From contig NZ_CABFVH010000001.1 of NCBI RefSeq assembly GCF_902141855.1, positions 124,001 to 188,000 of the forward strand: 64,000 bases of DNA. Reading direction: 5' to 3'. The notes under the pieces were generated by a model, which was not told the origin of the DNA, searched no databases, and was given only the letters and a program-made list of their open reading frames with translations. Made by a program: the position numbers and the translations under genes. The stretch comes from Methylobacterium dankookense (GTDB lineage: Bacteria; Pseudomonadota; Alphaproteobacteria; Rhizobiales; Beijerinckiaceae). Every line of letters starts with the position of its first letter. Within the stretch, counting starts at the first letter, position 1. This document shows, in pieces, positions 45,772 through 57,319 of this stretch.

Positions 45772-46569
45772 ATGCGGGGATTCCTCCCTCGATCCACCCG
45801 TTCCGCGCTCCTTGCCGCATTCGGCATCGCGGCGGCACAGCCCGTCTTGGCGCAGCAGGTTGTGCCCGGATCCGCGCCGTCGCCCAAGGACGTGCAGGCG
45901 GTGGCGCCGGCGCTCGGCCACTACACCGAGGACGTGCTCGTCGCCGAGGTCTGGAAGCGGCCCGGGCTGTCGGCGCACGACCGCAGCCTCGTCACGGTCG
46001 CCGCCCTCGTCACGGAGGGGCAGACCGGGGGCCTGCTGGCCCACTACCTCAACCGGGCCCTCGACAGCGGGGTGACGCCGGCCGAACTCAGCGAGACCCT
46101 CACGCACCTGGCGTTCTACGCCGGCTGGCCGAACGCGCTCTCGGCGGCGAGCGTGGCCAAGGGCGTCTTTGCCGAGCGTGGGATCAAGGCCGACCAACTG
46201 CCGGCGGCCGACGCACCGCCGCTGACAGCCGACGAGGCAGCCGACAAGCCCAGGGCGGACGCGGTGGCGCAGGTCTACGGCGGCGTCGTGCCCGCGCTGG
46301 TCGGGTACACGAACGGCGTCCTGTTCAAGGACGTCTGGCGCCGCCCCGGGCTGGCCCCGCGCGACCGCAGCCTCGTGACGGTCGGTGCCCTGGTGGCCGG
46401 CGGCCACGCCGAGCAGCTCCCGTTCCACCTCGAACGAGCCATGAACAACGGCCTGTCCAAGGCGCAGGTCGGCGAGGTCTTGACCCACTTGGCCTTCTAT
46501 GCCGGCTGGCCGAAGGCGCTGTCCGCCGTCTCTGTCGCCAAGGCCGTCTTCGAGAAGCGACCGGGCTGA
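45772..46569 (+). CDS. Secreted double carboxymuconolactone-decarboxylase-like protein
   Basis: 265 residues with a signal peptide (ending in PVLAQQ) and two tandem CMD (AhpD-like) domains: RPGLSAHDRSLVTVAALV with LTHLAFYAGWPNALSA, then RPGLAPRDRSLVTVGALV with LTHLAFYAGWPKALSA. The CxxC of AhpD peroxidases is absent, so this is the gamma-carboxymuconolactone-decarboxylase type, here exported. The near-identical halves imply internal duplication. Same strand and 14 bp after the MFS gene. Confidence 0.87.
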   Translation: MRGFLPRSTRSALLAAFGIAAAQPVLAQQVVPGSAPSPKDVQAVAPALGHYTEDVLVAEVWKRPGLSAHDRSLVTVAALVTEGQTGGLLAHYLNRALDSGVTPAELSETLTHLAFYAGWPNALSAASVAKGVFAERGIKADQLPAADAPPLTADEAADKPRADAVAQVYGGVVPALVGYTNGVLFKDVWRRPGLAPRDRSLVTVGALVAGGHAEQLPFHLERAMNNGLSKAQVGEVLTHLAFYAGWPKALSAVSVAKAVFEKRPG

Positions 46570-46651
46570 GCGCCTCGTCCCAGAGCGGCACGTCGCGTCT
46601 GCCGATGCTCTTGAAGACCGACATGAACGTAAACCAGGAAAGAGACGACCT

Positions 46652-47878
46652 TTGACAGCCGATACCAACTCGATCTGCGTGGGGCAGGCCCGCTTCGCGA
46701 GAGACGCGGGCACGCTGCCGGCGAAGGGCTGGAGCGCGGTGTTCGCCATGTCCTTGTGCGCCGCGACCCTCGTGGCGTCCGAGTTCATGCCGGTGAGCCT
46801 GCTCACGCCCATCGCCACCGACCTGCACCTCACCGAGGGTCAGGCGGGGCAAGCCATCGCGGTCTCCGGCCTGTTCGCCGTGCTGACCAGCCTGTTCATC
46901 GCGCCGGCGACGCCGCGGCTCGACCGGCGCGCGCTCCTTCTTGGGCTGACCGTGCTGATGCTGGTCTCCGGGCTCGCGGTCGCCTTCGCGCCCAACGCGG
47001 CGGTGTTCCTGGGCGGTCGGGCGCTGGTCGGGATGGTGATCGGCGGTTTCTGGTCGCTGTCGGCGGCGACGGTCATGCGTCTCGTGCCGGCCGAGGACGT
47101 GCCGCGGGGGCTGGCCATCCTCAACGGCGGCAACGCCATGGCCACTACGGTCGCCGCGCCGCTCGGTAGCTTCCTCGGACAGTACATCGGCTGGCGCGGA
47201 GCCTTCTTCTGCGTCGTGCCCGTCGCCGCGGTTACGTTCGCTTGGCTGTCCCTCACCCTGCCGGCGATGCCGAACCGGACCCGGGCGGACGCCTTCGCTA
47301 CGTTCAAGGTCCTGCGCCGACCCCGGGTGCCGCTCGGCATGCTCGCGGCCGCACTGTTCTTCCTCGGCCAGTTCGCCCTGTTCACATACCTGCGGCCCTT
47401 CTTGGAGACCGTGACCCGGGTCGACACCTCGACCCTGTCGGCCCTGCTGCTGGTGCTCGGCATCTCGGGCTTGGTGGGCACCTCCGTCATCGGCCGCATC
47501 CTGCAGACGCGCCTGTACGGCGCGCTGGTCGCCATGCCGCTGGCGATGGCCCTGCTCGCGGTGGCCCTGATCGGGCTCGGGTCGTCGCTGCCCGCGGCGG
47601 CCGTCCTTCTGGCGTTCTGGGGCCTGATTGGCACGGCGGCGCCGGTCGGCTGGTGGACCTGGGTGAGCAAGGCCCTGCCGGACGACGCGGAAGCCGGCGG
47701 CGGCCTGATGGTCGCGGTGGTCCAACTCGCCATCACCGGCGGCGCGGCCCTCGGCGGGCTGCTGTTCGACCACGCCGGCTACCGGGCGACCTTCACGTTC
47801 AGCGCACTCGTGCTCGTCGTGTGCGCCGTGACGGCGCTCCTGTCCGCCCGCGCCGACCCTGCCGCCGGCAATCACTGA
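46652..47878 (+). CDS. MFS exporter, NepI/DHA1-like
   Basis: 408-residue twelve-segment transporter of the DHA1 group; TM1 LCAATLVASEFMPVSLLTPIA and LTEGQAGQAIAVSGLFAVLTS resemble the purine-nucleoside exporter NepI and arabinose-efflux AraJ. The start is a TTG at 46652 with AGGAAAGAG upstream; no ATG fits the homologous N-terminus. An 82-bp gap separates it from the CMD gene. Second exporter of the cluster. Confidence 0.82.
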   Translation: MTADTNSICVGQARFARDAGTLPAKGWSAVFAMSLCAATLVASEFMPVSLLTPIATDLHLTEGQAGQAIAVSGLFAVLTSLFIAPATPRLDRRALLLGLTVLMLVSGLAVAFAPNAAVFLGGRALVGMVIGGFWSLSAATVMRLVPAEDVPRGLAILNGGNAMATTVAAPLGSFLGQYIGWRGAFFCVVPVAAVTFAWLSLTLPAMPNRTRADAFATFKVLRRPRVPLGMLAAALFFLGQFALFTYLRPFLETVTRVDTSTLSALLLVLGISGLVGTSVIGRILQTRLYGALVAMPLAMALLAVALIGLGSSLPAAAVLLAFWGLIGTAAPVGWWTWVSKALPDDAEAGGGLMVAVVQLAITGGAALGGLLFDHAGYRATFTFSALVLVVCAVTALLSARADPAAGNH

Positions 47879-47931
47879 TCCGCACGGACCGGCCGAGCCG
47901 CGAAACCCACGTCAGCCAACGAGGAATCGAG

Positions 47932-48699
47932 ATGAACCCGACCTACGACTTCAAGGGCAAGGTCGCCCTCGTCACCGGCGCGGCGGCGGGCATGGGCCTG
48001 GCCGCCGCCACGGCCTTCGCCGAGGCGGGCGCCGCCGTCGTGCTCGCCGACTTCAAGGAGGAGGCCGTCACGGCGGCCGCGCAGCGGCTGGCCGCCGCTG
48101 GGCACAAGGCCATCGCCGTCCGATGCGACGTCAGCGATGACGCCCAGGTCGCCGCGATGGTGGAGCGGACCGTCGCCGAGTTCGGACGCCTCGACGCCGC
48201 CTTCAACAACGCCGGGGTCATGGCCAAGATCGCGCCGACAGCCGAGAGCTCCCCGGAGGACTGGGAGCGCGTGATGGGGGTGAATCTCCGCGGCGTCTGG
48301 AACTGCATGAGGCACGAGCTGCGGCAGATGGAGCGTCAGGGCGGCGGGGCCATCGTCAACAACGCCTCGGTCGGCGCGCTGACCGGCAACCCCGGCATCG
48401 GGGCCTACATCGCCTCCAAGCACGGCGTGGTCGGCCTGACCCGCACGGCCGCCCTGGAGTACGTTAAGAAGGGCATTCGGGTGAACGCGGTGAACCCCGG
48501 CCTCATCGACACGCAGATCGCCCGCGACGTCGTCGACGGGGACGCCGGCGCCTATGCCGAGATGGAGAAGGGCACCCCCATCGGCCGGGCGGGCCGCCCC
48601 GAGGAGATAGCTGCGGCGGTGTTGTGGCTGGCCAGTTCGGCGGCGAGCTACGTGGTCGGCCAGGCCATTACGGTCGACGGCGGGATGACCGTGCCGTGA
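47932..48699 (+). CDS. Short-chain dehydrogenase/reductase
   Basis: 255-residue classical SDR. Seen: TGAAAGMGLA cofactor loop (15-24), DVS, NNAGV, the catalytic Ser in NNASVGAL, and YIASK (Tyr/Lys). The acidic residue after beta-2 (VLADFKEE) favours NAD(H). C-terminal VVGQAITVDGGMTV is standard. Sequence resembles glucose or 2,5-dichloro-diol dehydrogenases. Probable substrate handled by the cluster is unknown. Confidence 0.88.
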   Translation: MNPTYDFKGKVALVTGAAAGMGLAAATAFAEAGAAVVLADFKEEAVTAAAQRLAAAGHKAIAVRCDVSDDAQVAAMVERTVAEFGRLDAAFNNAGVMAKIAPTAESSPEDWERVMGVNLRGVWNCMRHELRQMERQGGGAIVNNASVGALTGNPGIGAYIASKHGVVGLTRTAALEYVKKGIRVNAVNPGLIDTQIARDVVDGDAGAYAEMEKGTPIGRAGRPEEIAAAVLWLASSAASYVVGQAITVDGGMTVP

Positions 48700-48776
48700 C
48701 GGGCGGCCCCGCTCGGTGGTCGCGGGCCGCCGCGCTTACCGACATCGCTTCGGAAGGTAGGAAGGACGCGATCAGC

Positions 48777-49493
48777 ATGCGACCGAAGATCATCTGCCAC
48801 ATGGTGACGTCCATCGACGGCAAGCTGCATCCGAGCCGGTTCACCGTGCCGGCCACCGGCGTCGATGCCGCACGGCTCCGCAAGCACTACGACGAGGTCT
48901 CGGTCCGGTTCGGCGCCCAGGGCTGGATGTGCGGGCGCTTGACCATGCAGGAAATCTCGAAGGGGAAGGCCCGGACGGTGACCGGACCCGGCATCACGTC
49001 GCGCGAGCCGTTCGTCGGCGACCGGCGGGAACGGGACCTCGCGGTCGCCATCGACCCGCACGGCAAGGTCCACTACGGGCAGGACAACCTCCTCGGCGAC
49101 CATGCCGTCGCGGTTCTGTCCGAGGCGGTGTCCGACGCCTACCTCACTGAGCTGCGCGAGGACGGCGTGTCCTACGTGTTCGCTGGCCCCGACGGACGCG
49201 ACCTCGCCAAGGCCATGGACGCACTGGGTGAGACGTTCGGCGTCGAGACCCTCCTGCTGGAGGGGGGCGCGGCCATCAACGGCGCCTTCCTGAAGGCGGG
49301 CCTCATCGACGAGATCAGCGTGCTCATCCACCCGGCCGTCGACGGCCTCGCCGGCGTGCAGAGCATCTTCGAGTACCCGGGTGAGCCCGACGAGCGACCT
49401 GGGGCGGGGCAGGCTCTCCGGCACATGTCCACCGAGACGCTCGAAGGCGGGATGGTGTGGCTACGGTACCAGGTGGAGAAAGCGCCGGCCTAG
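48777..49493 (+). CDS. RibD C-terminal / dihydrofolate-reductase-like protein
   Basis: 238-residue reductase with the RibD_C fold (PF01872): IICHMVTSIDGKLHPSRF at the N-terminus, GRLTMQEI, and LLLEGGAAINGAFLKAGLIDEIS, the NADPH-binding GG-N segment. Stand-alone members act on pyrimidine intermediates or unknown lactams/ketones; riboflavin synthesis is not implied here. ATG with GGAAGG upstream. Last gene of the LysR-controlled cluster, before a strong hairpin. Confidence 0.8.
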   Translation: MRPKIICHMVTSIDGKLHPSRFTVPATGVDAARLRKHYDEVSVRFGAQGWMCGRLTMQEISKGKARTVTGPGITSREPFVGDRRERDLAVAIDPHGKVHYGQDNLLGDHAVAVLSEAVSDAYLTELREDGVSYVFAGPDGRDLAKAMDALGETFGVETLLLEGGAAINGAFLKAGLIDEISVLIHPAVDGLAGVQSIFEYPGEPDERPGAGQALRHMSTETLEGGMVWLRYQVEKAPA

Positions 49494-49604
49494 CCAAGGC
49501 CGCGCTGCCAACTGCACCGACGTGAGACCCATGGGAACCTCCGCACGCGTCCGTCGGGGTTGCTGATCCGGCAGGTGACGATCTGATTCGCCCTCTCAGA
49601 CCGA

Positions 49605-49636
49605 ACGTGGCCGCCGTCTTGAGAAGGCGGCCACGT
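49605..49636. terminator. Bidirectional hairpin at the right edge of the accessory region
   Basis: Perfect 11-bp stem ACGTGGCCGCC / GGCGGCCACGT with a 10-nt loop, between the convergent RibD-C gene (+) and hppA (-). Followed on the plus strand by CAACTCTAGGTTTT. It would end both transcripts. Confidence 0.7.
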
Positions 49637-49654
49637 CAACTCTAGGTTTTACCA

Positions 49655-49671
49655 GTGCGGAACTTTGGTGC
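49655..49671 (-). repeat. Right copy of 17-bp edge inverted repeat
   Basis: GTGCGGAACTTTGGTGC, the inverse of 18414-18430 with one mismatch. It lies between the cluster terminator and hppA, exactly where backbone gene content resumes. Confidence 0.4.
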
Positions 49672-49703
49672 TCCGCAGCGCAACACTGGGTCGGCTATCA
49701 CCC

Positions 49704-51836
<2,133 letters not shown>

Positions 51837-52078
51837 TCGTCCGTCCTTGTTGGTGGGCCTGGCTTTGGCTTTCTGCCTTCACCGAGCACGACCTGGGGAG
51901 GGCCGTGGGACGCAGTGCTCGGAAAGGTGCATTTCCTCCCAGAAGTGCCCGCTCTGCTTGCCAAACTTCGCGGTAGAGAGCAAACGCGACTTTGGCCGCG
52001 CGAACACAAGTTTTCGCTGCACCGCAGCGCAAGCTGGGCAGTTCAGTTCGGGCCGTCGCGCGGCCCGCGGGGCGATGC

Positions 52079-53074
52079 TCAGAAGTGGCTGAAGGCGGCG
52101 CTCGCGAAGGCGCGCGGCCGGCCGTCGGTGCCGAGGAAGACCGGGGCGCCCTCCCCTGCCGCCACCGTGCCGATCGCCCGGACCGGCACGCCGGCCGCGG
52201 CGGCCGCCTCCCGGAAGGCGTCGAGGCGCTCCGGCGCCACCGTGCACAGGATCTCGTAATCGTCGCCGCCGGTCAGCGCGAGGTCGTGCAGGTCGGGACG
52301 GTCGGCGACGGCGCGGCCGGCGGCCGGGGACAGGGGCACGGCGGCGGCCTCGACCGTCGCGGTGAGGCCCGTGCCCTTCAGCATCTTGGCGAGGTCGCCG
52401 GCGAGCCCGTCCGAGACGTCCATCGCGGCGCTGGCGAAGCGGCGCAGCACCGGGGCCAGGGCGAGGCGCGGACGGGGGCGGAGATAGCGGTCGGCGAGCG
52501 CGCCGCGCGCATCGTCGTCGAGGCTTCCGGCGAAGGCGGGGTCGCGGCGCAGGCGCAGGCCGAGGGCGGCGTCGCCGATCGTGCCGCTGACGCAGACACG
52601 GTCGCCCGCGGACGCCGTCGTGCGGCGGACCATGGTACCCGCCGGCACCTCGCCCAGGGCCGTCACTCCGATCAGCGTGGCGCCGCCGGCCTTCACGGTG
52701 TCGCCGCCGAGGAGCGGGCAGCCGTGCCGCTCAGCACTCTCGCCGAGCCCGCGGGCGAAGGCGGCAAGCCAGTCCTCGCTCCAGTCCGGGGCGAGCGCGA
52801 GAGTCAGCAGGAAGCCGCGGGGCGCCGCGCCCTTGGCGGCGAGGTCGGACAGGTTCACGCCGAGCGCCTTGGCGGCGATCGAATCGGGCGGATCGTCGGG
52901 GAAGTAATGGACCCCCGCCACCACCGCGTCGGCGGTGAGGACGAGGTCGTGGCCGGGCGACGGGGTGAGGCGCGCCGCGTCGTCCCGGAGCCCGTCCGCC
53001 CCCTCCCCCGCGAGCGGGGCGAAGTAGCGCGCGATCAGCGCCTCCTCGGAGGCGCGGGGCGCCCCCCCGCTCAC
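52079..53074 (-). CDS. thiL: Thiamine-monophosphate kinase
   Basis: 331-residue enzyme phosphorylating thiamine phosphate to thiamine diphosphate. Seen: GLRDDAARL for Mg/ATP binding, TADAVVAGVHYFPDDPP, NLSDLAAKGA, LGGDTVKAG, and MDVSDGLAGDL, followed by GDDYEILCTV. GTG start overlapping the nusB stop as GTGA. Second gene-pair member of the usual ribH-nusB-thiL order of alphaproteobacteria. Confidence 0.96.
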   Translation of the reverse strand: MSGGAPRASEEALIARYFAPLAGEGADGLRDDAARLTPSPGHDLVLTADAVVAGVHYFPDDPPDSIAAKALGVNLSDLAAKGAAPRGFLLTLALAPDWSEDWLAAFARGLGESAERHGCPLLGGDTVKAGGATLIGVTALGEVPAGTMVRRTTASAGDRVCVSGTIGDAALGLRLRRDPAFAGSLDDDARGALADRYLRPRPRLALAPVLRRFASAAMDVSDGLAGDLAKMLKGTGLTATVEAAAVPLSPAAGRAVADRPDLHDLALTGGDDYEILCTVAPERLDAFREAAAAAGVPVRAIGTVAAGEGAPVFLGTDGRPRAFASAAFSHF

Positions 53075-53541
53075 CCGCGCTTCTGGGCGGTCAGCTCGTC
53101 GCCGCGGAGCTTGCGGGCGATCCGGTCGAGCACCGCGTTGACGAGGCCCGGCTCGTCGCCGGTGTAGAAGCTGTGCGCCACGTCGACATATTGCGAGATC
53201 GCGGCGCGCGGCGGGACGTCCTTGCGGAACATCAGCTCGTAGGTGCCCGCGCGCAGGATCGCGCGCAGCACCGTCTCGATGCGGCGCAGCGGCCAGCCCT
53301 GGGTCAGGGCCTGGTCGATCTGCGGATCGATCTGGCGCTGCTCCTCCACGGTGCCGCGCAGCAGGTCGCGGAAGAAGGCGACCTCGGCCGGGGGATGGGC
53401 GACGCCGTCGATCTCACGGCCGATCCAGTGGGCCTCGAACTCGGCGAGCGCGTCGAGGACGCCCTTGCCGGAGATGTCCATGTCGTAGAGCGCCTGCACC
53501 ACGGCGAGCCGCGCGCCGGCGCGCTGTTCGAGCTTCGTCAC
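53071..53541 (-). CDS. nusB: Transcription antitermination factor NusB
   Basis: 156-residue all-helical RNA-binding protein that joins NusE on the boxA of rRNA operons. Seen: [16 protein letters not shown] with the conserved Arg/Gln, [35 protein letters not shown] type core (key residues RI, LRAI, YEL), and the end [16 protein letters not shown] start 4 bp after ribH; stop overlaps thiL. Confidence 0.95.
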   Translation of the reverse strand: [156 protein letters not shown]

Positions 53542-53545
53542 GGGC

Positions 53546-54034
53546 TCAGGCTCCCTCGGCCGCCAGTTTCAGGGCGAGGACGGCGAGCGCGGCCTCCGCC
53601 GCGCCGCCGCCCTTGTTCATCTCGGAGACCCGGGCGCGGGCGAAGGCCTGCGCCTCCGTCTCGACGGTGAGGATGCCGTTGCCGAGCGGCAGGCCGCGAT
53701 CGACCGACAGGTCCATCAGCGCGCGGGCGCTCTCGCCGGCCACGATGTCGTAATGGCCGGTCTCGCCGCGGATGACGCAGCCGAGGGCCACGACGGCGTC
53801 GTAGGGCCGGCCGGCGCGCTCGGCCGCATCGAGCAGGATCGCGACCGTCGCCGGGATCTCGAGGGCGCCGGGCACGGTGACCACGGTCGCCTCGGCGCGG
53901 GCGGCCTCGATCGCCCCGCTTGCGCCGGCGAGCAGCTCGTCGGCGAGGGCGTCGTAGAAGCGCGCCTCGACGACGAGGATGCGGGCGCCTGGAATCTGGG
54001 TGGCGGCTGACGCCGCCCGGCTGTGTCCAACCAT
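53546..54034 (-). CDS. ribH: 6,7-dimethyl-8-ribityllumazine synthase
   Basis: 162-residue enzyme condensing the pyrimidinedione with 3,4-dihydroxy-2-butanone phosphate in riboflavin synthesis; forms pentamers or icosahedra. Seen: [33 protein letters not shown] with the catalytic His, and GNGILTVET. The ATG giving MVGHSRAAS is taken; the upstream frame is unrelated. No FMN riboswitch was recognised in 54035-54253. Confidence 0.95.
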   Translation of the reverse strand: MVGHSRAASAATQIPGARILVVEARFYDALADELLAGASGAIEAARAEATVVTVPGALEIPATVAILLDAAERAGRPYDAVVALGCVIRGETGHYDIVAGESARALMDLSVDRGLPLGNGILTVETEAQAFARARVSEMNKGGGAAEAALAVLALKLAAEGA

Positions 54035-54253
54035 GAAGCGTGACCCGAAGCGGGGGGAGGAAGGGCGTATCCGCGCGCCGTCACGGCCTCTCTGCGCGGG
54101 CCGATGTTCGGGGCCGCGAGCGTTAGACCGAAGCGCGCGCCGCCACAAGCGGGACGTACCGGCTTCCGGCCCGCAGCCGCTTGCAGGGGCCGGCCCAGCG
54201 GATGCATGAACGGAGCCGAGCGTGCCCTGCCGGGGCCTTCAGGGAGATCAGGC

Positions 54254-55681
54254 GTGCCCGACTTCGACCTCGCGATCCGGGGCGGCACCGTCGTCACCGC
54301 CAGCGATACGGTGCGGGCCGATATCGGCATCCGGGACGGGCGCATCGTGGCGGTCGCCGACCGGGTCGAGGGCGCCGCGCGCGAGATCGACGCGAGCGGC
54401 CTCCTCGTCCTGCCGGGCGGCATCGACAGCCACGTGCACATCGCCCAGCCCTCCGGGCCCGGCATCGTCATGGCCGACGACTTCGCCTCGGCGACCCGCT
54501 CGGCGGCGGCGGGCGGCAATACCTGCGTGATGCCCTTCGCCCTGCAGCCCCGCGGCGAGAGCCTGCGCGCCACCGCCGACGCCTACCGGGCCAAGGCCGA
54601 AGGCCAGTGCCTGATCGACACCGCGATCCACCTCATCGTCTCGGACCCGACCGACGCGGTGCTCGGCCAGGAGCTGCCGGCGCTGGTGGCGGACGGCTAC
54701 ACCTCGTTCAAGGTCTTCATGACCTACGACGACCTCGTGCTGAACGACCGCGAGCTCCTGGAGGTGTTCGCGGTGGCCCGGCGCGAGGGCGCGCGGGTGA
54801 TGGTGCATGCGGAGGGCTACGACACCATCCGCTTCCTCAGCGAGAAGCTGGAGCGGGCGGGCGAGACCCGGCCCTATGGCCACGCCCTCTCCCGGCCGCA
54901 GACAGTGGAGCGGGAGGCGGCGCACCGCGCCATCAGCCATGCCGAGCTGATCGACGTGCCGATCGTGATCGTCCACGTCTCGGGCAGCGAGGCGACGGAG
55001 CAGATCGCCTGGGCTCAGGGACGCGGCCTCCGGATCCATGCCGAGACCTGCCCGCAATACCTGACGCTGACCGCCGAGGACATGAAGGGGATCGGCGATC
55101 CCGACGACATGGCGGGCGCCAAATACGTCTGCTCGCCCCCGCCCCGCGACGCGGCGAGCCAGGAGGCGGTCTGGTCCGGCATCCAGCGCGGTATCTTCGA
55201 CATCGTCTCCTCCGACCATTGCCCGTTCCGCTACGACGACCCGAAGGGCAAGCTGAACCCGCGCGGGCGCACCTCCTTCCGCTGGATTCCGAACGGCATG
55301 CCGGGGATCGAGACGCGCCTACCGGTGCTGTTCTCGGAGGGCGTCTCGAAGGGGCGGATCTCGCTCAACAAGTTCGTGGCGCTCACCGCCACCAACCACG
55401 CCAAGCTCTACGGGCTCTATCCGCTGAAAGGTTCGATCGCTCCGGGCTTCGACGCCGACCTCGCCCTGTGGGACCCGAACCGCCGCGAGACCATCCGCCA
55501 GGAGATCCTGCACCACGGCTCGGACTACACGCCGTGGGAGGGCTTCGCGGTCACCGGCTGGCCGGTGATGACGATCAGCCGCGGCGAGGTGGTCGCCGAG
55601 GAGGGCCGCATCCTCGGCGAGCCCGGCCGCGGCCGGATCGTCGACCGCTCGGTCGACCCGGCCGAGCGCCGGGTGGATTGA
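54254..55681 (+). CDS. hydA: Dihydropyrimidinase / D-hydantoinase
   Basis: 475-residue metal-dependent amidohydrolase that opens dihydrouracil or hydantoin rings. Seen: GGIDSHVHI (metal His pair), the carboxylated Lys in SFKVFMTYDDL, VMVHAEGYD, VHVSGSEA, HAETCPQYL, and SSDHCPF with the catalytic Asp. GTG start with AGGGAG 7 nt upstream gives MPDFDLAIRGGTV. Divergent from ribH. No other pyrimidine-catabolic gene is adjacent. Confidence 0.93.
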   Translation: MPDFDLAIRGGTVVTASDTVRADIGIRDGRIVAVADRVEGAAREIDASGLLVLPGGIDSHVHIAQPSGPGIVMADDFASATRSAAAGGNTCVMPFALQPRGESLRATADAYRAKAEGQCLIDTAIHLIVSDPTDAVLGQELPALVADGYTSFKVFMTYDDLVLNDRELLEVFAVARREGARVMVHAEGYDTIRFLSEKLERAGETRPYGHALSRPQTVEREAAHRAISHAELIDVPIVIVHVSGSEATEQIAWAQGRGLRIHAETCPQYLTLTAEDMKGIGDPDDMAGAKYVCSPPPRDAASQEAVWSGIQRGIFDIVSSDHCPFRYDDPKGKLNPRGRTSFRWIPNGMPGIETRLPVLFSEGVSKGRISLNKFVALTATNHAKLYGLYPLKGSIAPGFDADLALWDPNRRETIRQEILHHGSDYTPWEGFAVTGWPVMTISRGEVVAEEGRILGEPGRGRIVDRSVDPAERRVD

Positions 55682-55898
55682 GGGCGCGTCCGCTCCGGCG
55701 TCGGGTTCGCGCCCAGCGGCGATGCGGACTCGACGCGCCCCCTTTCCCGTTCGGGAGATGGGACCCGCGCGCCCTTGGGCATTCGTCGCGGGCGGCGCAT
55801 AAGGGCTGCGAGGCACGTTCCTCCCACCCCGTCACGCTTCCTTGGACCCTGCGCCGCGCGGTGCCATAAGGGGCGCCGCTCTCGCGGACCGATCGGGG

Positions 55899-57305
55899 AT
55901 GGACGGAACACAGACCACGCGGATCGCGGATGCGGACCGGCCCGCCCCGGCCCGCTCGCCGCTCTCGGCCCTGCGCATCGCCTGGAAGCGGGTGGCGCGG
56001 GCGATCGGCGACGCGCTCCCCAAGGGCCTCTACGCGCGCTCGCTGATCATCATCATCGCGCCCGTGGTGCTGCTGCAGTCGGTGATCGCCTACACCTTCA
56101 TGGAGCGGCACTGGCAGCTCGTGACGCGGCGCCTCTCCTCGGCGGTGACCTCGGACGTCGCGGCGCTGATCGACATCTACGAGAGCTATCCGCAGGACAA
56201 GGACGCCGAGACCCTGACGCGGATCGCGGGCAACCGGCTCAGCCTCGACCTCGACATCCTCAAGGGCGCGAAGATCCCGCTCTCGGGCCCGCGGCCCTTC
56301 TTCTCGATCCTCGACGAGGCGCTCTCCGACGAGATCAAGCGCCAGATCGGGCGCCCGTTCTGGATCGACACGGTGGGGCGCTCGAACCTCATCGAGATCC
56401 GCGTGGCGATCCCCGACGGGGTGATGCGGATCACCGCGCGGCGCAGCCAGGCCTACGCCTCGAACTCGCACATCTTCCTGGTCTGGATGACCGGATCCTC
56501 GATGGTCCTGCTCGGCGTCGCGATCCTGTTCCTGCGCAACCAGATCAAGCCGATCCTGCGCCTCGCGGCGGTGGCGGAAGGGTTCGGCAAGGGCCGCGAC
56601 ATCGAGTTCCGCCCGCGTGGCGCCCGCGAGGTCCGGCAGGCGGGCCACGCCTTCATCGAGATGAAGCGGCGCATCGAGCGGGCGATGGAGCAGCGCACGA
56701 CGATGCTCAACGGGGTCTCCCACGACCTGCGCACCATCATCACCCGGTTCCGGCTCTCTCTCGCGCTGATCGAGCAGACCCCGGAGGTCGAGGACCTGAC
56801 CCGCGACGTGGACGAGATGAGCCGCATGCTCGAAGGCTATCTCGCCTTCGCCCGCGGCGATTCGGCGGAGGTCGCCGCGCCCACCGACATGCGCGCCCTG
56901 CTGGAGGACCTGCGCACCGACGTGGAGCGGCTCGGCGCCCATGTCGCCGAGGTGGATCTGGAGGGCGACACGACGGTGACGGTGCGGTCCGACGCGATCC
57001 GCCGCTGCCTGTTCAACCTCGCCGCCAACGCCGCGCGCTACGGCGAGACCGTGATGATCTCAGGGAGGCGCGAGGCGCGCAGCTTCCTCGTCTCGATCGA
57101 CGACGACGGCCCGGGCATCCCGCTCGAGAGCCGCGAGGAGGTGTTCAAGCCCTTCGTGCGCCTGGACGATGCCCGGCAGGATGCGGGCGGCTCCGGCCTC
57201 GGCCTCTCGATCGCCCGCGACATCGCCCGCGCCCATGGCGGCGACGTGTCGCTCCACGACAGCCCGCTCGGCGGTCTGAGGGCGACGGTGCGGGTGCCGG
57301 CCTGA
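55899..57305 (+). CDS. EnvZ-like membrane sensor histidine kinase
   Basis: 468 residues: TM1 near 45-70 (SLIIIIAPVVLLQSVIAYTF), a periplasmic domain of about 110 residues, TM2 (VWMTGSSMVLLGVAILFL), HAMP (NQIKPILRLAAVAE), HisKA with VSHDLRTIITRF, N-box LAANAARYGE, and GSGLGLSIARDIARAHGG. ATG preceded by GATCGGGG. The cognate OmpR-like regulator is not in the window. 217 bp downstream of the hydantoinase, same strand. Confidence 0.92.
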   Translation: MDGTQTTRIADADRPAPARSPLSALRIAWKRVARAIGDALPKGLYARSLIIIIAPVVLLQSVIAYTFMERHWQLVTRRLSSAVTSDVAALIDIYESYPQDKDAETLTRIAGNRLSLDLDILKGAKIPLSGPRPFFSILDEALSDEIKRQIGRPFWIDTVGRSNLIEIRVAIPDGVMRITARRSQAYASNSHIFLVWMTGSSMVLLGVAILFLRNQIKPILRLAAVAEGFGKGRDIEFRPRGAREVRQAGHAFIEMKRRIERAMEQRTTMLNGVSHDLRTIITRFRLSLALIEQTPEVEDLTRDVDEMSRMLEGYLAFARGDSAEVAAPTDMRALLEDLRTDVERLGAHVAEVDLEGDTTVTVRSDAIRRCLFNLAANAARYGETVMISGRREARSFLVSIDDDGPGIPLESREEVFKPFVRLDDARQDAGGSGLGLSIARDIARAHGGDVSLHDSPLGGLRATVRVPA

Positions 57306-57319
57306 CCCGCGAGCCCGCC

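Noticed and set aside
18281-49671. CRISPR-associated transposon (CAST)
   Set aside because: TnsABC and TniQ-like genes are present but no Cas12k, Cascade genes or repeat-spacer array were seen in the window.
54035-54253. FMN riboswitch upstream of ribH
   Set aside because: The conserved RFN core (AGGGGUCGG... type blocks) is not present on either strand of this gap.
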